From assembly GCF_030373265.1 (NCBI RefSeq), contig NZ_JAUCZC010000001.1, positions 1-64,000 of the forward strand: DNA of 64,000 nt, read 5' to 3'. Below, piece by piece: positions 7,473-15,774 of this stretch. Within the stretch, counting starts at the first letter, position 1. Every line of letters begins with the position of its first letter. The position numbers were made by a program, and so were the translations under genes. The notes beneath the pieces were generated by a model. That model ran no database searches and was not told the origin of the DNA. It saw nothing but the letters and a program-made list of their open reading frames with translations. Source of the DNA: Blastomonas sp. GTDB taxonomy: Bacteria; Pseudomonadota; Alphaproteobacteria; Sphingomonadales; Sphingomonadaceae.

Positions 7473-7515
7473 GTTGGGAGGGGTTAAAATATCCCAACTC
7501 CTATAACGGTATTAC
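7473..7515. other. Probable attachment-site junction (element / comEC)
   Basis: An inverted repeat GTTGGGA...TCCCAAC (arms 7473-7479 and 7492-7498) lies just inside the element. The comEC-like reading frame becomes recognisable from about 7505 (ITGAEVPTIRS). The crossover must lie near 7495-7515; the exact core needs comparison with an unoccupied comEC or the other end. Confidence 0.55.
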
Positions 7516-8713
7516 CGGCGCGGAGGTTCCGACGATCCGCTCGTGCGCGGCGGCGCTGCTGGTGCTCGCGGCGCTGGCGCTCGGGCGCGATCCGGTGTCA
7601 CCGCGGCTGATCGCGGCAGGGGCGATGCTGGTGCTGGTCTTCTGGCCGGAAACGCTGATGGGGCCAAGCTTTCAGCTGAGCTTTGCAGCGGTCACCGCGA
7701 TCATCGCGTTGCATGATCACCCGAAGATGCGCGGCTGGGCGACGGCCGACCTGTCGTGGCCGGGCCGCCTCGCGCGGTTTCTCGCCATGCTGTTCCTCAC
7801 CGGGCTGCTGATCGAGTTCACGCTGATGCCGATCGCGCTGTACCATTTCAGCAAGGGGGGGCTGTATGGCGCGTTGGCCAATATGATCGCGATCCCGCTG
7901 ACGACCTTCGTGATTATGCCGCTTGAGGCCATCGCGCTGCTGCTCGACATCGCAGGGCTGGGCGCTCCACTGTGGTGGCTGTGCGGTGCGGCGCTTGATG
8001 CGTTGCTGACGCTCGCGCACGCGGTTTCCGATGCACCCGGCGCGGTGACGCTGTTTCCCAAGATGCCGCCCTGGACGTTCGCGCTGTTCATCTTTGGCGG
8101 GTTGTGGGTGTTCCTCTGGCGCAGCCGCGCGCGCTGGCTGGGACTGGTTCCGATCGCGCTGGCCAGCGTGCTGGTCGCCCTGCAACCGGTGCCCGATCTG
8201 CTGATCACCGGCGATGGCCAGCATATCGCGATCACCGGACAGCAGGGCCAGATGGTGGTGCTGCGCGCGCGCACCGGCGATTTTGCGCTGCAGACGCTGA
8301 GCGAAAGCGCGGCGTTCGAGGGGGAGCCGACCGCGATGGAGGACTGGCGCGAGGCCAGCTGCAGCGCCGAGTTCTGCAGCTTTGCGCTGCCAGGGGATAC
8401 GCGGACGTTCACCGCGCTGGTCGGGCGCAACCGCGAGCGGGTGCCCGAGCGTGCGCTCGCGGCAGCTTGCAGGCGGGCCGATATCGTTATCGCCGCCCGC
8501 TGGCTTCCGCGCAGCTGCCGCCCGCGCTGGCTCAAGGTCGATCGGGCGATGCTGGCACGGACCGGCGGGCTGGCGCTGTATCTCGATCAGGGGGCAGTGC
8601 GCACCGTGGCTGCCAATCATCGCGGGCATCCGTGGTGGGACAGGGCGGTGGCGCTGCGCGAGGCGGATCGGGAGGCGAAGCGCGCCGCCCGGTTCAGCAC
8701 TCCACCACGTTGA
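7505..8713 (+). pseudogene. comEC: comEC, 3' fragment (N-terminal half displaced by the element)
   Basis: From TGAEVPTIRSC onward the protein follows the Competence domain of ComEC/Rec2, the inner-membrane channel for transforming single-stranded DNA: GPSFQLSFAAV, repeated hydrophobic helices, LYHFSKGGLYGALANMIAIPLTTFVIMPLE. A degenerate beta-lactamase-like C-terminal region follows (about the last 160 residues). About 400 residues remain of the roughly 700 expected. The N-terminal OB-like domain and first helices are absent upstream, where element DNA begins. The frame runs open into the element, so a short chimeric product is possible but unlikely to work. The end overlaps the convergent serine ammonia-lyase gene by 20 bases. 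Confidence 0.85.
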
Positions 8714-10076
8714 CCGCGAGCCCGCCCTGCGAGGTTTCCTTGTAACGCTCGTTCATGTCGAGCCCGGTGCGGCGCATCGTTTCGATCACCTCGTCGAGGC
8801 TGACCCGGTGGGTGCCGTCGCCCATCATCGAGAGCCGTGCCGCCTCGATCGCCTTGACCGCGCCGACCGCGTTGCGCTCGATGCACGGCACCTGCACCAG
8901 CCCCGCGACCGGATCGCAGGTGAGGCCCAGATTGTGTTCCATGCCGATCTCGGCAGCGTTCTCGACCTGCATCGCCGAACCACCCCAGGCGGCGACCAGC
9001 CCGGCTGCGGCCATCGAGCAGGCGACCCCGACCTCACCCTGACAGCCGACTTCGGCACCCGAGATCGAGGCGTTCTCCTTGAACAGCGAGCCGATCGCGG
9101 CGGCGGTCAGCAGAAAGCGTTCGACCCCGGCCTGGTCCGCGCCCGGCGCAAAGCGGTCGTAGAAGCGCAGCACCGAGGGCACGATGCCGGCGGCGCCGTT
9201 GGTCGGTGCAGTGACGACCTTGCCGCCTGCCGCATTCTCCTCGTTCACCGCCAGCGCCCACAGGTTGACCCAGTCGATGACGGTGAGCGGATCGGACAGC
9301 ATCCGTTCCTGCCGGGCCATCAGATGCGCCATGATCAGGGGCGCGCGGCGCTTCACGCGCAGGCCTCCGGGAAGCTCGCCGCCGGTGCGGATGCCGCGAT
9401 CGATGCAGGCTGACATCGCATCGGCAATCTTGGCCAGCCCGGCGGACAGCGTGTCGGCATCGCACGCAGCCAGTTCATTGGCGCGGGTGATCTCGGCGAT
9501 CGACATCCCGGTGCGCTCGGCGATCATGAGCAATTGCGCGCCCGAGCCGAAGACGTGCGGCGGATCCCACAGCCCGCCTGCGGCCGGGGCATTGGCTGCG
9601 GTTTCATCCTGATCGACCACCGCGCCGCCGCCGACCGAGAAATAGGCGCGCTGTTCGATCTGCGCTCCGGCGCAATCGAATGCGGTGAACGTCATCGCGT
9701 TGGAATGATAGTCGAGCCGCTCGCGCTGCAGAAACAACAGGTCGCTGTTTTCGTCGAAAGCGATGCGGTGGCGCTTGCCCAGCAGGATATCGCCCGAGCT
9801 GCGGATCTGCTCGACCAGCCGGTCGGCGGAGTCGGGATCGCAGCTCACCGGTTCTTCCCCAGCCAGCCCCAGCAGAATGGCACGGTCGCTGGCATGGCCC
9901 TTGCCGGTCAGCGCGAGGGATCCGTAGAGCCTGGTCTCGATCCGCACGACGCGGTCCAGCACCCCAAGCTCACGCAGCCGTACGACGAATCGGTTGGCAG
10001 CGACCATCGGCCCCATGGTGTGCGAGCTCGACGGCCCGATGCCGATCTTGAAGAGGTCGAAAACAGACGCGACCAT
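8694..10076 (-). CDS. sdaA: L-serine ammonia-lyase (single chain, iron-sulfur type)
   Basis: Converts L-serine to pyruvate and ammonia in the cytoplasm. The N-terminus has the family signature [11 protein letters not shown] (residues 13-23) and the 460-aa length matches the one-chain enzyme with fused beta and alpha domains. Cysteines in the C-terminal half ([32 protein letters not shown]) supply the 4Fe-4S cluster ligands, ending with a Cys near the tail as in this family. Convergent with the comEC fragment; the S9 peptidase gene starts upstream on the same strand with 21 bases between them. Confidence 0.95.
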   Translation of the reverse strand: MVASVFDLFKIGIGPSSSHTMGPMVAANRFVVRLRELGVLDRVVRIETRLYGSLALTGKGHASDRAILLGLAGEEPVSCDPDSADRLVEQIRSSGDILLGKRHRIAFDENSDLLFLQRERLDYHSNAMTFTAFDCAGAQIEQRAYFSVGGGAVVDQDETAANAPAAGGLWDPPHVFGSGAQLLMIAERTGMSIAEITRANELAACDADTLSAGLAKIADAMSACIDRGIRTGGELPGGLRVKRRAPLIMAHLMARQERMLSDPLTVIDWVNLWALAVNEENAAGGKVVTAPTNGAAGIVPSVLRFYDRFAPGADQAGVERFLLTAAAIGSLFKENASISGAEVGCQGEVGVACSMAAAGLVAAWGGSAMQVENAAEIGMEHNLGLTCDPVAGLVQVPCIERNAVGAVKAIEAARLSMMGDGTHRVSLDEVIETMRRTGLDMNERYKETSQGGLAVNVVEC

Positions 10077-10097
10077 TTTGTGTCCTTGTGTTGGGGG

Positions 10098-12083
10098 TCA
10101 GTCTGCCGAGCGGCCCTTGGCGCCGAGCAGGTGGCGTTGCCAGAACGCCAATGTTGTCCAGAACAGGAAGTCGGCATTTTCCTTGCGGCGAAAACCATGG
10201 CCCTCGTTGCGCGCCAGCAAATGCCAGGCGACGCCGCCACGCGAGCGCACCGCATCGATGATCTGGTCCGCCTCGCTCGCGGGCACCCGCGGGTCATTGG
10301 CACCCGTTACCACCAGCAAAGGCATCTTGAGCTCGTCGACTCGCGTGAGCGGGCTGATTTCCTCCAGCTTGGCGCGCAATTCGGGCACGCGCTCGTCGCC
10401 ATATTCGAAGCGTCTCAAATCCCGGCGGTATTCCTCTGTATTTTCAAGAAAAGTAACGAAGTTCGAAATCGCAACGATGCAGTTCGCGGCGTTGAACCTG
10501 CGGCTGTAGCGAATGGCGCTGGCATAACACATATAGCCGCCATAGCTGCCTCCGGTGACTCCGAAGCGTTTGGGATCGAGCATGGGATGCTTGCCGAGGC
10601 GATCGAGCAGCGCGCCGATATCCTTGACCGAGTTTTCGCGCAGGAATGGGCCGTTATCCAGGCTGACGAACCGTTTGCCAAAGCCTGTCGACCCCCGGAC
10701 GTTGGGATAAAACAGAGCGATTCCAAGCTCATTGATCAGATAGTTGCTGCGACCTAGGAAGCCTGCCGTGGCCTGGCCCTCCGGTCCGCCATGGATCGAC
10801 ATGATCAGCGGGCGTTTGCCGGGATGGCGCTTGGCGTCGGGACGGTAAAGCAGACCGGATATCGGCTCGCCATCGAAGCTCTGGATCTCGATCAGTTCGG
10901 GCAGGACGTTGTCGGCAGGGTCGAGTCCACCGGTTTCGCTTTCGGTCCAGCGGGTGATCCGCAGCGTGGCCGGATCGAGACTGTAGGCATCACCGGGCGA
11001 CTGGTTGGAATAGACCGTGAACCCCAAGGTCCCCCATGGCGCGAACTTCATGCCCGCCCCGATCTCCCCGGGGGGAAGCCCCGCCACGGGACGCTTGGCG
11101 CCGCTGTCAATATCGTACAGGTAAAGCCTGGAAAAGCCTGCCTCATTAACGACATAGGCAATGGTCTTGCCGTCGGCTGCAATATCGAAATTGCTGATGT
11201 CCCAGCGTTCTCCATCGATCATCGGGGTGAAAAGTCCCGTGGTCGGATCGAGCACGCCGATCCGCTGCACGTCCGAATCCTTGTCGCTCGATACCCAAAG
11301 CTGGCCATCGGGCGCGAATTTGAGCGTCCCGTACGCAACCGGCGTGGCATCGCGGGTCACCTTGCGGATCTCGCCGCTCGCCACATCGATGATATGCAAC
11401 TGGCTATCGGTCACCGAGATATAGTTGAACACCAAAAGTTCTTGGCTGTTGGGGGCAAAGTCGATCGCCACCCAGCCGCCGCTGTCGCTGGACAACACCA
11501 GCCGCGCCGACGCGGGATCGCGCGGATCCATCACATAGATATCGTTATACACGCCGGTGCGCATGTTGCTGCCAAACGCGACCAGTGTGCCGTCACCCGA
11601 CCAAGGGCCCAGCGTGTGACGGCTTTTGCCATCGCTCAGCAATGTCATCCGGCCGACGTCGAGCGCGTAGATCTGCGAAACTTCGTTGCCGCCAGCATCC
11701 TTTTCGACCAGCAGCATCGACCCGTCGGGTGACCAGCTGCCGCGATAGATCGGCTCTTCCTCGAAGCTGATCTGGCGCCGCGCGCTGCCCGGCGCGGCGA
11801 CGCGGTGGAGTTGCGAGACATTGCCGAACCGCGTGGTGATCAGCATCGAGCGGTCCTGGGGATGCCAGCCCGAAAAGCTGGCTGTGCGGTACTCCAGATA
11901 TGGCCGGGTGTCGGCGACCAGCGACAGCGGGATGGGCGGAACGCCATCGGCCAGCATCGCGACGGGCGGCGGCACGGCAGGCTCGGCGATGGCGCTTTCC
12001 TGGGCGATGGCGGACACCATAGTGGTCAGCATCCAAACAGCGCACAGGCACGGTGCAACTGCCCGCCATTTCCGTCTGCCCAT
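10098..12083 (-). CDS. S9 family prolyl oligopeptidase-type serine peptidase, exported
   Basis: An N-terminal signal peptide (about residues 1-27, ending near SAIAQ) is followed by a beta-propeller of TolB/WD40-like PD40 repeats (about 60-400) and an alpha/beta hydrolase domain (about 410-655). The triad is visible: Ser513 in GGSYGGY, Asp597 in TGANDPRVP and His629 in NEGHGF. The enzyme probably cleaves short peptides in the periplasm; specificity (dipeptidyl or acylaminoacyl) cannot be read from the sequence. It is divergent from pabBC across a 130-bp gap and precedes the serine ammonia-lyase gene, suggesting linked amino-acid catabolism. Confidence 0.9.
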   Translation of the reverse strand: MGRRKWRAVAPCLCAVWMLTTMVSAIAQESAIAEPAVPPPVAMLADGVPPIPLSLVADTRPYLEYRTASFSGWHPQDRSMLITTRFGNVSQLHRVAAPGSARRQISFEEEPIYRGSWSPDGSMLLVEKDAGGNEVSQIYALDVGRMTLLSDGKSRHTLGPWSGDGTLVAFGSNMRTGVYNDIYVMDPRDPASARLVLSSDSGGWVAIDFAPNSQELLVFNYISVTDSQLHIIDVASGEIRKVTRDATPVAYGTLKFAPDGQLWVSSDKDSDVQRIGVLDPTTGLFTPMIDGERWDISNFDIAADGKTIAYVVNEAGFSRLYLYDIDSGAKRPVAGLPPGEIGAGMKFAPWGTLGFTVYSNQSPGDAYSLDPATLRITRWTESETGGLDPADNVLPELIEIQSFDGEPISGLLYRPDAKRHPGKRPLIMSIHGGPEGQATAGFLGRSNYLINELGIALFYPNVRGSTGFGKRFVSLDNGPFLRENSVKDIGALLDRLGKHPMLDPKRFGVTGGSYGGYMCYASAIRYSRRFNAANCIVAISNFVTFLENTEEYRRDLRRFEYGDERVPELRAKLEEISPLTRVDELKMPLLVVTGANDPRVPASEADQIIDAVRSRGGVAWHLLARNEGHGFRRKENADFLFWTTLAFWQRHLLGAKGRSAD

Positions 12084-12213
12084 GCGCGATCTCTCCCGTT
12101 CTCGTTGCTGGCTGCTCTATGCGGGCGATGGCTTTTTGGCAATCAGTGCGCTCCAGGCGCTCTCCATGCGTTAGCCCTAGGCAGTGCTTGCACCACGTCC
12201 TAGAAGCCCCTGC

Positions 12214-14049
12214 ATGGACCGCACCGCCGCCCGTACCCCAGAACGTACCCCTTCCAGTAGCGCGCCCTTCGTTTTGCTGGACGACGCCCGGGCCGATCAT
12301 GCCAGCGCCGCGCGGCTGTATGCCGATCCGGTGCGCTGCCTTTCTGCGCGCACTGCTGGCGAACTCGACCTGCTGCTGGATGCGCTTCAGGCGGCGGGCC
12401 GGGAAGGGCTACATGCCGCAGGGTATTTTGCCTATGAGGCCGGGCTGGCGCTGGAGCCGCGATTGCGCCCGCTGCTGGCGGACATGCCGCCGATGACTCT
12501 GGCGTGGTTCGGACTTTTCGAGGGTCATGACGTCATGACACCGGATAGCGTGCCCGACTGGCTTGCCGGCCAGGGCGAGGCAGCCGACGCCTATCTCGCT
12601 TCGGCTCGCCCCGCGATGCTGCAGGAGGACTATGCCGCGCGCTTTGCCCGGGTCCACGATGGCATCTCGAGCGGCGACATCTATCAGGCGAACCTCACCT
12701 TCCAGAACCATGCGGCGATGTCGGGCCACCCGCTGGCCTTGTATGGCGCTCTGCGGGCCGGCTCGGCGGCGGGCTATGGCGGGGTGGTCTTCGATGGCAC
12801 CGACTGGCTGCTCAGCCTCTCGCCCGAACTCTTCTTCTCGCTGCGTGGTGGAGAGGTCACCGCACGGCCGATGAAGGGAACTGCCCCGCGCCACCGCGAT
12901 CCGCAACGCGACGCCGATGCCGCACGCGCGCTGGAAACCTCCGAAAAGGATCGCGCCGAAAACCTGATGATCGTCGATCTGCTGCGCAACGACCTGTCAC
13001 GGGTCGCAGTCCCTGGCAGCGTGGGGGTAACCGATCTGTTCCGCATCGAAAGCTACCCCACGGTGCACCAGATGACCTCCACGGTGCGCGCGGCCATCGC
13101 GCACGGGCTCGACGCGATCGATGTGGTGCGCGCAATCTTTCCGTGCGGCTCGATCACCGGTGCCCCGAAGATCCGCGCGATGGAGATGCTGCATGCTATC
13201 GAGGCCGGGCCGCGCGGGATCTATTGCGGTTCGATCGGCCGGATCGACCCCTATCGTGGCAAGGCCCCGGGCGATGCCGCCTTCAATGTCGCAATTCGCA
13301 CCTTGCATCTGGCAGGCGATGCGCAAAAGGTCTCGCTTGGGCTGGGATCGGGTGTGGTCGCAGATTCCAGCAGCAGTGCCGAATGGCGCGAATGTCTGGT
13401 CAAGGGGGCGTTCTTGAAGGCGGCGACGAAGCATTTCGATCTGATCGAAACCATGGGGTTCGATCCCGCGCAGGGCATATTGCGGCTCGAGATGCACCTC
13501 GAGCGGATGAAGGAGAGCGCGGCGGAATTGGGCTTTTCGTTCGATCGTCACGCCGTGCGCAATGCGCTCAACCATGCCTGTTTCTATCTCGACGCGCCCA
13601 CCCGGATACGCCTGCTGCTTGCGCCGAGCGGCGATACCGCGATCGAGATGCGCGCTGCGCCCGCACCGCTCGCCGAGCCGCTCCGCGTGGCAATCTGTCC
13701 CATGCAACTGTCGCCCGCCGACCTCAGGCTTGTGCACAAGACCACCGATCGTGCCTGCTACGACCAGCCGCGGCGAGCCTCTCAGGCGCAGCATGGCGCC
13801 GACGAGGTCGTGTTCACCGATGGCAATGGCGCCCTGACCGAGGGCAGCTTCACCAGCCTGTTCGTCGAGCGCGATGGCAGGCTGTTGACCCCCAAGCTGT
13901 CACAAGGCCTGCTGCCGGGCGTCTTGCGGCGCGAACTGCTGGAGCAGGGCAGGGCGGCCGAGGCGGTGCTGCACACAGACGATCTTGCCGATGGGTTCTG
14001 GCTCGGCAACTCGCTGCGCGGGTTGATGCGAGCCCAACTGGTCGACTGA
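12214..14049 (+). CDS. pabB-pabC: Aminodeoxychorismate synthase component I fused to 4-amino-4-deoxychorismate lyase
   Basis: Residues about 100-375 form a chorismate-binding PabB domain (SPELFFSLRGGEVTARPMKGTAPR, DLSRVAVPGSV, PCGSITGAPKIRAM). Residues about 400-611 form a class IV aminotransferase-like PabC domain with the pyridoxal-phosphate lysine at K509 (HKTTDR) and TEGSFTSLFVE. Together they make p-aminobenzoate for folate, using a glutaminase subunit encoded elsewhere. The ATG at 12214 is preferred over a leader frame from 12184. Such fusions are common in alphaproteobacteria. No partner folate gene is adjacent, although folA lies 10 kb away. Confidence 0.93.
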   Translation: MDRTAARTPERTPSSSAPFVLLDDARADHASAARLYADPVRCLSARTAGELDLLLDALQAAGREGLHAAGYFAYEAGLALEPRLRPLLADMPPMTLAWFGLFEGHDVMTPDSVPDWLAGQGEAADAYLASARPAMLQEDYAARFARVHDGISSGDIYQANLTFQNHAAMSGHPLALYGALRAGSAAGYGGVVFDGTDWLLSLSPELFFSLRGGEVTARPMKGTAPRHRDPQRDADAARALETSEKDRAENLMIVDLLRNDLSRVAVPGSVGVTDLFRIESYPTVHQMTSTVRAAIAHGLDAIDVVRAIFPCGSITGAPKIRAMEMLHAIEAGPRGIYCGSIGRIDPYRGKAPGDAAFNVAIRTLHLAGDAQKVSLGLGSGVVADSSSSAEWRECLVKGAFLKAATKHFDLIETMGFDPAQGILRLEMHLERMKESAAELGFSFDRHAVRNALNHACFYLDAPTRIRLLLAPSGDTAIEMRAAPAPLAEPLRVAICPMQLSPADLRLVHKTTDRACYDQPRRASQAQHGADEVVFTDGNGALTEGSFTSLFVERDGRLLTPKLSQGLLPGVLRRELLEQGRAAEAVLHTDDLADGFWLGNSLRGLMRAQLVD

Positions 14050-14268
14050 TCGACGCCGGCCATCGCCTTGCAGAATTGGCTGAACATTGCCCTGTGCGCT
14101 GGTTCACAGCGGATACAGACGATTTAGGCGAGCTTGGGGAGGCCCAAGCAATGCCATCACCGGTACGGCTTGATTCGCATCCGGCGCGGCATACGTCGCA
14201 TTCACGGTTGTAACCCCGCGGGCCATGCCGACGAACATTGGCTGCGGCAAGAAGAAGACGAGATCGAA

Positions 14269-14427
14269 ATGAGCATTATCCTGACATCGGACCTGTTCCG
14301 CAATTTCATGGGTGGATTTGTCATCGGCGCGGTGGCGTTGCTAGCGTTGCAGCCGCGTGAATCCGATGCCCGATCCTATTCTGCGCCGGTCGCGGTCGAA
14401 GCGCCCGTCACCGGCCTGGGGGTCTGA
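14269..14427 (+). CDS. Small membrane protein (52 aa) coupled to msrA
   Basis: One transmembrane helix (about residues 12-30, MGGFVIGAVALLALQP) with a short polar tail. The TGA stop overlaps the msrA ATG by one base (TGATG), so the two are translationally coupled. The longer frame from 14134 lacks a plausible start region. Unknown function; a role anchoring or partnering the periplasmic MsrA is inferred from coupling only. Confidence 0.55.
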   Translation: MSIILTSDLFRNFMGGFVIGAVALLALQPRESDARSYSAPVAVEAPVTGLGV

Positions 14428-15128
14428 TGGCGCTGCGTTCTGGCCCCTTGACCGCGCTGGCTGCGCTCGGCTTGCTGAGCGCTGCGGTGGTCGCCATCGG
14501 CGGTGGCACCCAGGCTTTTGCCGCCGAAGAGGCCAAGATCATCCCCGCGCCCAAACTCAAGGCGGTGGAATCCGGCAAGCAGCGGGTGGCGATTTTCGCA
14601 GGTGGCTGTTTCTGGGGTGTCGAAGGCGTGTTCAGTCACGTCAAGGGCGTCAAGAGCGCGGTGTCGGGCTATCATGGCGATGGCAAGGCGAACGCCAGCT
14701 ATGACGATGTGTCGAGCGGTGCGACGCGCCATGCCGAATCCGTCCGCGTGGTCTATGATCCTGCGCAGGTCAGCTATGGCCAGCTGCTGCAGGTCTATTT
14801 TTCGGTGATTGCGGATCCCACGCTGCTCAATCGGCAGGGCCCCGATACGGGCCGTCATTACCGGACTGCGCTCGTGCCGATGGACAAGGCGCAAGCACAG
14901 GTCGCGCGCGCCTATATCGTCGAACTTGAAAAATCCGGCGTATGGAAGAAGCGCATCGTCACTGCGGTCGAACCGTACAAGGGCTTTTTTCCGGCGGAAA
15001 CCTATCACCAGGACTTCATGTTCAAGAACCCCGACCATCCCTACATCCAGCGCTGGGATGCGGTGAAGGTCGTCAATCTCAAGCGTGTCTTTCCTGCACT
15101 CTATTCGGCAAAACCCGTCCGCGGCTGA
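14427..15128 (+). CDS. msrA: Peptide-methionine (S)-S-oxide reductase MsrA, exported
   Basis: Reduces methionine-S-sulfoxide in proteins. The GCFWG motif places the catalytic Cys at residue 61, and the usual MsrA landmarks follow (GYHGDGKANASYDDVSSGATRHAE, then VYFSVIADPTLLNRQGPDTGRHYRT and FFPAETYHQDF). An N-terminal hydrophobic signal segment (about 1-33, ending AFAAEE) indicates a periplasmic form. Cysteines other than C61 are not apparent, so regeneration probably depends directly on a thiol donor. Coupled to the upstream small membrane protein gene. Confidence 0.94.
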   Translation: MALRSGPLTALAALGLLSAAVVAIGGGTQAFAAEEAKIIPAPKLKAVESGKQRVAIFAGGCFWGVEGVFSHVKGVKSAVSGYHGDGKANASYDDVSSGATRHAESVRVVYDPAQVSYGQLLQVYFSVIADPTLLNRQGPDTGRHYRTALVPMDKAQAQVARAYIVELEKSGVWKKRIVTAVEPYKGFFPAETYHQDFMFKNPDHPYIQRWDAVKVVNLKRVFPALYSAKPVRG

Positions 15129-15186
15129 TACGCTGCCAGCATGCTTGCCATTGCAACCGGCGGGTGCGGCGCGTAGATACACAGAC

Positions 15187-15660
15187 ATGTCCACCGTCAA
15201 AGACCATGGCCACAGGCACAAGGAGCATGCGGGGGCAGACCTTGCCCATGCTGCGCGCGTATCGCTGGAAGCAGCGGGCGAGCAGTGGACCGACATGCGC
15301 GAGTCGATCTTCACCGCCTTGGCGGAAATCGAAAAGCCTGCATCAGCCTATGATATTGCCGACTCCGTCAGCAAAGCGCGTGGCAAGCGCGTCGCCCCGA
15401 ACAGCGTGTATCGCATTCTCGACCTTTTCGTCCGCACCAACCTTGCGCGGCGGGTGGAGAGCATCAACGCGTATATCGCCAATTCTCATCCGGGTTGCCT
15501 GCACGACTGCATCTTTCTGGTGTGCGATTCGTGCGGATCGGCGACCCATATCGACGACGACGGCCTGTCGCGCAGCGTTCGCAAGACCGCTGAAGCCGCA
15601 GGCTATGCCGACATCCGTCCGGTCATCGAGGTTCGTGGCCGCTGTGCGGAATGCGACTGA
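15187..15660 (+). CDS. zur: Fur-family transcriptional repressor, probably Zur
   Basis: A 157-aa protein with the Fur-type winged helix at about residues 30-90 (MRESIFTALAEIEKPASAYDIADSVSKARGKRVAPNSVYRIL is spread across positions 38-80) and a dimerisation/metal domain. It has CDSC and CAEC pairs that form the structural zinc site, and His ligands (HPGCLHDC, ATHID). A His-rich N-terminal tail (HGHRHKEH) and divergence from iron Fur favour the zinc-responsive member. The ATG at 15187 is chosen as the start of the Fur-like part. Targets are not visible here; it sits between msrA and dxs. Confidence 0.85.
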   Translation: MSTVKDHGHRHKEHAGADLAHAARVSLEAAGEQWTDMRESIFTALAEIEKPASAYDIADSVSKARGKRVAPNSVYRILDLFVRTNLARRVESINAYIANSHPGCLHDCIFLVCDSCGSATHIDDDGLSRSVRKTAEAAGYADIRPVIEVRGRCAECD

Positions 15661-15662
15661 AA

Positions 15663-15678
15663 CTCCGCATTTGCGGAA
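15663..15678. repeat. Short palindrome after the zur stop
   Basis: TCCGCATTTGCGGA (15664-15677) lies 3 bases after the zur stop and upstream of dxs. No T-run follows, so it is either a weak terminator or a protein-binding site in the dxs leader. Confidence 0.3.
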
Positions 15679-15774
15679 CTGTCCAAAAAACTTTACACTT
15701 ATCCCGCCAGTCCATGTCGGTTATTCGACAGAGCCCCGCAGTTGGGCTAGGATCAGCGGTCGAAAGGGAGCTCA

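Larger units (their letters stand above)
1..7510. mobile_element. Right end of an integrated element (serine-recombinase type) inserted in comEC
   Basis: The block has noticeably lower GC than the following chromosome and holds short hypothetical genes on both strands, DUF2971 and DUF2958 proteins, and a large serine recombinase at its very edge. To the right of about 7,505, the comEC reading frame resumes in mid-protein. Large serine recombinases normally lie next to one attachment site and often integrate within genes. The left end, the other attachment site and the N-terminal half of comEC must lie before base 1. No structural phage genes, replication genes or conjugation genes are visible here, so prophage, ICE and genomic island cannot be told apart. 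Confidence 0.85.

Noticed and set aside
7598-8629. Long minus-strand frame opposite the comEC fragment
   Set aside because: Low-complexity Arg/Gln/His composition with no recognised domain; antisense shadow of comEC.
15664-15677. Palindrome TCCGCATTTGCGGA considered as a Zur box
   Set aside because: It lacks the AT-rich core of known Zur/Fur boxes and sits after the zur stop, so I do not claim a regulator site.
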